A stretch of 42,695 nt of DNA from Lyngbya sp. CCAP 1446/10 (lineage in GTDB: Bacteria; Cyanobacteriota; Cyanobacteriia; Cyanobacteriales; Microcoleaceae). Location of the stretch: positions 32,001 to 74,695 of the forward strand of contig NZ_JAIGNI010000057.1 of NCBI RefSeq assembly GCF_026130175.1, written 5' to 3'. The notes beneath the pieces were generated by a model, which saw only the letters and a list, made by a program, of their open reading frames with translations, did not search any database and had not been told where the DNA came from. Position 1 is the first letter of the stretch. Each line of letters starts with the position of its first letter. The position numbers and the translations under genes are program-made. Positions 38,217 to 42,695 of the stretch are shown here, one piece after another.

Positions 38217-41200
38217 CTTTGCCGAATTGGAATCTCGATCGCAAATTCAGTTCCCCCACCAGGCGCGGAAATGCACCGCAGCGTGCCCCCGTGTCTTTCC
38301 ACCACAATCTGATAAGAGATAGACAGTCCCAAACCAGTACCTTTACCGACTGGTTTAGTAGTGAAAAACGGGTCAAATATCCGAGATTTAACAGACTCTG
38401 CTATTCCCAGCCCGTTATCCGAAATTGCGATCGCCACCCGATTGTTCTCCAAAACCTCCGTGCGAATCCAAATCGAAGGTAATACGTCGCAAGCCAAAGG
38501 TAAACTCGGAGAATTTTGCCCTTCCGCATCCGTTGCAATCGTCAATTCTAACCTTCTATTTCTGACATCGGTTAAAGCATCAATGGCATTACTTAATATA
38601 TTCATAAACACTTGATTTAACTGTCCGACGTAGCACTGTACTGGCGGCAGTTTTCCATATTTTTTAACTATTTCGATCTGGCGATTTTTACCATTTTCTT
38701 TAATTTTATGTTGCAAAATTAATATGGCGCTGTCAATTCCTTCGTGAATATCAACACGCTTAAGAGCTGATTCTTCCAGGCGAGAAAAGTTGCGCAAAGA
38801 CAGAACAATTTCGCGAATGCGATCGGCTCCAGTTTCAATTGATTTCAGCAGGTGCGGGAAATCCTCTTTCATGAATTCTACTTCTATTTCCTCAGCAAAC
38901 TCCGCGATCGCAGAAACAGGTTCCGGGTAATATTCTTGATATAAACTGCACAGTTGCAGTAAGTTTTTGGCGTAGTTGCTAGCGTAAATTATATTGCCGT
39001 ATATAAAACTGACAGGATTATTAATTTCGTGAGCAATTCCCGCCACTAGCTGTCCCAAACTCGACATTTTTTCCGCTTGAATTAGTTGAGCTTGAGTTCT
39101 GCCTAATTGTTTCAATGTTTGCTCTAACTCGTGATTTTTATGTTTTAATTCAGATTCGGCTTGTTTGCGCTTGGTAATATTGCGGGCGATGGCGATCGCT
39201 TGATTCGAGTTAAAAGGCAGCAATCTCGCTTCATAAGTTTCTTCTCCTGACTCCAGGGGTAGCGAATACTCTAGATTAACTGGAGTTCTGTTTTCGGCAA
39301 CTTCAAGAAGAGCCTGATCGAGCTGACTGGCGGCGGTTGGTGGCAATATATCTGTCATTCGTTTGCCAAGAAAATAGTCGGAGTTTAGGTGCAAATCCGC
39401 TGAATTTCCTGACAAGTAATCCAAAATAATGCCGTCAGCATCGACGCGGAAATACAAATCTGGCAATGCCAGAAAAACAGCTTCCAACTCAGAAGTTTTT
39501 TGGCGCAATGCTTCTTGGGCGTAGTAGCGATCGCTAATATCAAAAATTGCCCCATCCAAACAGGAAACACTCCCATCTGCGTCTAACACGGGAGAACCTT
39601 TATCCCACACCCATTTAACCGTGCCGTCTGCTGCTAGCAAGCGGTATTCCAAGTGATAAGACTGTTTCTTTTCTATTCCTTGCCGAATTGTTGCTTCTAC
39701 TTTTGCCAAATCTTCCGCGTAAATAATGCTAGCAAAAGTCCGTCCTCCCCTGTCCAAACGCGAAACAAAATCCGCAGCAGGGTAGCCAGCTAGTAAGTAA
39801 ATAGCCTCGCTAATAAAACTTGTCGAAAAATCGCACCGACAGCGATAAACTACTCCGGGAATATTAGCTACCAAAGACCGAAATCTGGCTTCACTCCTGC
39901 GTAAAGCTGCTTCCGATTCATGGCGTTCTGTAATATCGTGAGTGAAAGCTAGCACTGCAAATATATTGCCTTCAGCATCGCGCAGGGGAAGTTTTTGGGT
40001 GTCTAAAATATGTACTGAACCGTCAGCAACTGTTGCCGCATCGCAGGGATTGTGGATAATTGCTCCGGCAAGTACAGCAGAGTCGTCGTTGCGGAATCCT
40101 CGGATATTCTTGGCGGAATTACCAAATATGAGATCTTCTGAAAATCCTAATTCTACATCTGTTTTGCCAAGGATTTCTTCGACTGTTTTGCCGATCGCTT
40201 GAGCAAAACTCTTGTTTGCCAAAATAAAGCGAAAATCTGTATTTTTGGCAAAAATCCAGTCGCTAGTTTTGTCAATTACCGTGCGAAGCAGTTGTTCGGA
40301 ACTTTCAGTTTGTGCCAAAGCTACTTGCAATTCTACTTCCAGGCATTTGCGCTTGGTAATGTTTTCAAAAGCAACGCCGACGGAGTTGTTAGGTAAGGGA
40401 AAAGCTTTAATAGAAAAAGCGCGAGTTATTTTGCCGGATTCGTCACAGTCAATATCTTCAACTTCTAGGGCTTTTTGGCTGCGAATTACTGAAGCAAAGG
40501 CTTGGGGAATATTTTTCGATCGCCAATCGGGAAAAATCTCGTCAATTGTCATGCCCAAAACGTCGGCCATTTCTAGCCCGGTAAACCGCGTAGCAGCCGG
40601 ATTCGAGGCGATCATCCTTAACGTACTATCATCGTCTATATCTTCCAAATGGTAGACATACAAACCAATTTGCATATTCTCAACAATTTGGTCGTAGAGG
40701 CGCACGCTTTCGTCTACCTGCCTGCGTTCGGTAATATCTTCTGTAATGCCCAAAACGTACTGAGGATAGCCCTGAGCATCGAGAATTGGCACTTTGCGGG
40801 TGTGCAGAATTCTCATACCTTTGTGGCGAGTTTGGATCGGCTCTTCGGCGATGTCTTTAACAGTAGATTGGTTGTGAGGAGCGGTCAATATTTCCCTGTC
40901 TTGAGCAGTGAAAACATCAGCTTGTTCTTTGGGGTAAATATCGTAGTCATTTTTGCCGATCGCCTCTTGAGATGTCACACCTGCGATCGTTTCTCCCGCC
41001 TTATTCCACAGCACAAATTTCAGCGAAGAAGCATCTTTAGCAAAAACTCCCACAGGCAGATTTTCTACTACAGAATTGAGGAAGCTTCTCGCTGATTTTA
41101 ATTCGGCTTCTGCGCGCTTGCGTTCGATGCCTAAAGCGATGACATCGGCAACCGATGCCAAAGTTTCCTGAAAAGGTGCTGTCAGCGGCTTGAGGCTGAT

Positions 41201-42445
41201 AATTACCATGACTCCCACCAGCCTTTCTTCGACTATTAAGGGGTAGCCGGCGAAGGTAAGAATTTGCTGGGGAATTTGGCAATTTGCCGGATTTTGGCGG
41301 TTGTTGATAATTGCTAATTCGGAACTGTATAACCCTGTTGCTTCGGATTCTTCCTCTGGAAGTCCAAAATTCTTCAGTTCAAATCCGCAGTCAAATTGCG
41401 GTTTTTGCTGTTGGGCGATCGAGTTAACCTTACTTGCAATAAAGCTCACCCGATCGTCTGTGTGGCTGTAGATTTCCGAGGCTGCTTGCAACTCCCAAAT
41501 ATTAGATTGAGAGTTTAAAGTCCAAATTTCAGCGGAGGCGACATCGAGATTTCGCACCATTGCCTCGCAACAGGGAAGCAGGATATCTTGAGGGTGTTTA
41601 GTCAGGGCAATACCGACATCTGCTACCATTGCTGTGAGGCGAGAAGCTTGGGCTTTTTCGGCTTCCAACCGTTTGCGATCTGTGATGTCTTCCACTAAGG
41701 AAAGTACGGTAAAAGTGTCGCCGCTGCGAATAATCGAGTTGAACCAGCGACACCAAATTACCTGTCCGCATTTGGTATAGTTGCGGTTAATTGAAGTATT
41801 GCCGCTGCCGGAGGTTAGTTCGAGTTCGATCGCACTTACGGCCTCTTTATCTTCCTCGCAAACCAAATCCAAATCGCCGAAATGCTTGCCCAGCATATCA
41901 TCAGATGTCCAGCCAAAAATTTCTTCAGCACGTTTTGACCACTGAATGATCCGAAAATCTTCATCCCAGCCTACCATTGCCAGGGGACTGTTAGCTGCAT
42001 TCAACCACAGTAAATGATTCGATCGGCGCAACTGTTGAGCTTTCTGCTGCTGCCAGCGGTAGTGCCTGGTGATATCTCTACCAACGCCCAAAACCCGCAT
42101 CTGGTTGCTAGAGGCATCCATCGCTGGCGTGTAAGCCGTTTCGTAGATTTTAATCCCGCCGTCTGCTGCTGTCACCTCGTGAATTGCCAGCTTTGTTTCG
42201 CCTGTGATAAATACTTGTTGCAGGCAGGAATCAATCTGCGAGATTATATTTTTGAGAGCAGTATTATTGGGATATAATTTTAATAATTCCTGATTAGTTT
42301 TGTTGACTATTTCCGCAGACTCCAATCCCATCCAGCCAGCAGCTACAGGATTAACAGATAGGTATTTTTGCTGTCGATCGCACTCTAGGAAAGCATCAAC
42401 AGAGTTAGAGAAAAAAGACTGTAACGAGTTGATAACTTCCTGCAT
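38213..42445 (-). CDS. Multi-PAS/GAF soluble sensor histidine kinase
   Basis: A 1410-aa cytoplasmic kinase with no membrane helix. Domain order by eye: PAS (~10-130), PAS (~150-260), GAF (~265-440), then five more PAS domains (~445-570, ~580-700, ~705-840, ~845-975, ~980-1095). Most end in DIT(E/D)R-type PAS/PAC boundaries. Then follow a coiled coil (LEQTLKQLGRTQAQLIQAEK), HisKA with GIAHEINNPVSFIYGN (phospho-acceptor His), and an ATPase domain with NAIDAL, SDNGLGIAES and GTGLGLSISYQI. All kinase motifs are intact. The INNPVSF type of H-box is typical of cyanobacterial multi-PAS kinases. No regulator gene is adjacent. Sensed signals are unknown. Confidence 0.93.
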   Translation of the reverse strand: MQEVINSLQSFFSNSVDAFLECDRQQKYLSVNPVAAGWMGLESAEIVNKTNQELLKLYPNNTALKNIISQIDSCLQQVFITGETKLAIHEVTAADGGIKIYETAYTPAMDASSNQMRVLGVGRDITRHYRWQQQKAQQLRRSNHLLWLNAANSPLAMVGWDEDFRIIQWSKRAEEIFGWTSDDMLGKHFGDLDLVCEEDKEAVSAIELELTSGSGNTSINRNYTKCGQVIWCRWFNSIIRSGDTFTVLSLVEDITDRKRLEAEKAQASRLTAMVADVGIALTKHPQDILLPCCEAMVRNLDVASAEIWTLNSQSNIWELQAASEIYSHTDDRVSFIASKVNSIAQQQKPQFDCGFELKNFGLPEEESEATGLYSSELAIINNRQNPANCQIPQQILTFAGYPLIVEERLVGVMVIISLKPLTAPFQETLASVADVIALGIERKRAEAELKSARSFLNSVVENLPVGVFAKDASSLKFVLWNKAGETIAGVTSQEAIGKNDYDIYPKEQADVFTAQDREILTAPHNQSTVKDIAEEPIQTRHKGMRILHTRKVPILDAQGYPQYVLGITEDITERRQVDESVRLYDQIVENMQIGLYVYHLEDIDDDSTLRMIASNPAATRFTGLEMADVLGMTIDEIFPDWRSKNIPQAFASVIRSQKALEVEDIDCDESGKITRAFSIKAFPLPNNSVGVAFENITKRKCLEVELQVALAQTESSEQLLRTVIDKTSDWIFAKNTDFRFILANKSFAQAIGKTVEEILGKTDVELGFSEDLIFGNSAKNIRGFRNDDSAVLAGAIIHNPCDAATVADGSVHILDTQKLPLRDAEGNIFAVLAFTHDITERHESEAALRRSEARFRSLVANIPGVVYRCRCDFSTSFISEAIYLLAGYPAADFVSRLDRGGRTFASIIYAEDLAKVEATIRQGIEKKQSYHLEYRLLAADGTVKWVWDKGSPVLDADGSVSCLDGAIFDISDRYYAQEALRQKTSELEAVFLALPDLYFRVDADGIILDYLSGNSADLHLNSDYFLGKRMTDILPPTAASQLDQALLEVAENRTPVNLEYSLPLESGEETYEARLLPFNSNQAIAIARNITKRKQAESELKHKNHELEQTLKQLGRTQAQLIQAEKMSSLGQLVAGIAHEINNPVSFIYGNIIYASNYAKNLLQLCSLYQEYYPEPVSAIAEFAEEIEVEFMKEDFPHLLKSIETGADRIREIVLSLRNFSRLEESALKRVDIHEGIDSAILILQHKIKENGKNRQIEIVKKYGKLPPVQCYVGQLNQVFMNILSNAIDALTDVRNRRLELTIATDAEGQNSPSLPLACDVLPSIWIRTEVLENNRVAIAISDNGLGIAESVKSRIFDPFFTTKPVGKGTGLGLSISYQIVVERHGGTLRCISAPGGGTEFAIEIPIRQR

Positions 42446-42695
42446 GGGTATTTTTTGATCGCTTGCAAGTTAAACTTTACTATTTTCCTGAAATTAGTTT
42501 AACTCACTCAAATATTTTTGCATACTTTACTTTTGCGATTTCCGGTGCAGTTTTCGGCGCAACTCTCTATATTACAAGAATTTTCAGGAAATAGTATTTT
42601 TATGAATATAACTTAAATTAAAGCATCTGCTCTTTTTTTAAACAAGACGCATCGGATACAAAAGAGAGATGGGGAGATGGGGAGAGGGGGAGATG
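42446..42695. other. Upstream region of the multi-PAS kinase
   Basis: AT-rich, with no gene. It should hold the kinase promoter. The last ~27 bp are GGGGAGAT-type short repeats cut by the window edge. Confidence 0.5.

Overview
The window looks like chromosomal DNA of a filamentous, oxygenic cyanobacterium of the Microcoleus/Oscillatoria/Phormidium kind. The evidence is the abundance of GCGATCGC (HIP1) octamers, heptanucleotide short tandem repeats (STRRs) in most intergenic gaps, a Psb34-type photosystem II assembly protein, an Sll0418-type MPBQ/MSBQ methyltransferase, a citramalate synthase, and an RNase P RNA with cyanobacterial features. The genus is inferred from overall character and not proven.

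Layout. 1-3.3 kb: two tandem Uma2 nuclease-like genes (a 679-bp duplication that carried the 3' end of metF with it), then metF and trpS, all on the minus strand. 3.4-8.9 kb: a peptide-export locus, with an HlyD adaptor (minus), a Ser/Asn-rich double-glycine-leader peptide, three near-identical 62-aa double-glycine-leader peptides in exact 334-bp tandem units each with its own terminator, and a C39-peptidase ABC transporter. 8.9-12.8 kb: cimA, a 2Fe-2S ferredoxin, thiO and a hypothetical protein. 13-15.3 kb: a cassette of a MAPEG protein, a four-helix membrane protein and a divergent LuxR regulator, flanked by imperfect direct repeats. 15.4-17.8 kb: a cobalamin riboswitch, a metE remnant that has lost its whole middle, an overlapping unknown gene with an in-frame TGA, and a fatty-acid desaturase.

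17.9-21.4 kb: the MPBQ/MSBQ methyltransferase, whose C-terminus and stop are supplied by a dispersed repeat, a second methyltransferase with a cupin, and a convergent Crp-family regulator. 21.4-23.3 kb: a CdiA-CT-like nuclease ORF overlapping a fusion of a ~75-residue domain to ThiG, then psb34. 23.6-29.6 kb: a TPR protein, an IS200/IS605-like RNA or right-end remnant in front of an OmpR-type response regulator, a DUF2811 protein, a helically phased DnaA-box-like cluster and an iron-sulfur photolyase. 29.6-33.2 kb: MITE-like repeats, a broken methyltransferase gene and a membrane histidine kinase. 33.7-42.4 kb (all minus): a Gfo/Idh/MocA oxidoreductase, rnc, rnpB, corA and a 1410-aa multi-PAS soluble histidine kinase.

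Functional links: the peptides and the C39 transporter plus HlyD form a self-contained secretion system. ThiO and ThiG are two steps of thiazole synthesis but are about 10 kb apart. MetF supplies methyl-THF to methionine synthase, and the decayed riboswitch-metE suggests the cell now relies on B12-dependent MetH. The most interesting items are the peptide array, the nuclease/ThiG fusion overlap, the riboswitch in front of a gutted metE, the phased DnaA boxes, the orphan transposon RNA, and heptamer repeats abutting the stop codons of five minus-strand genes.
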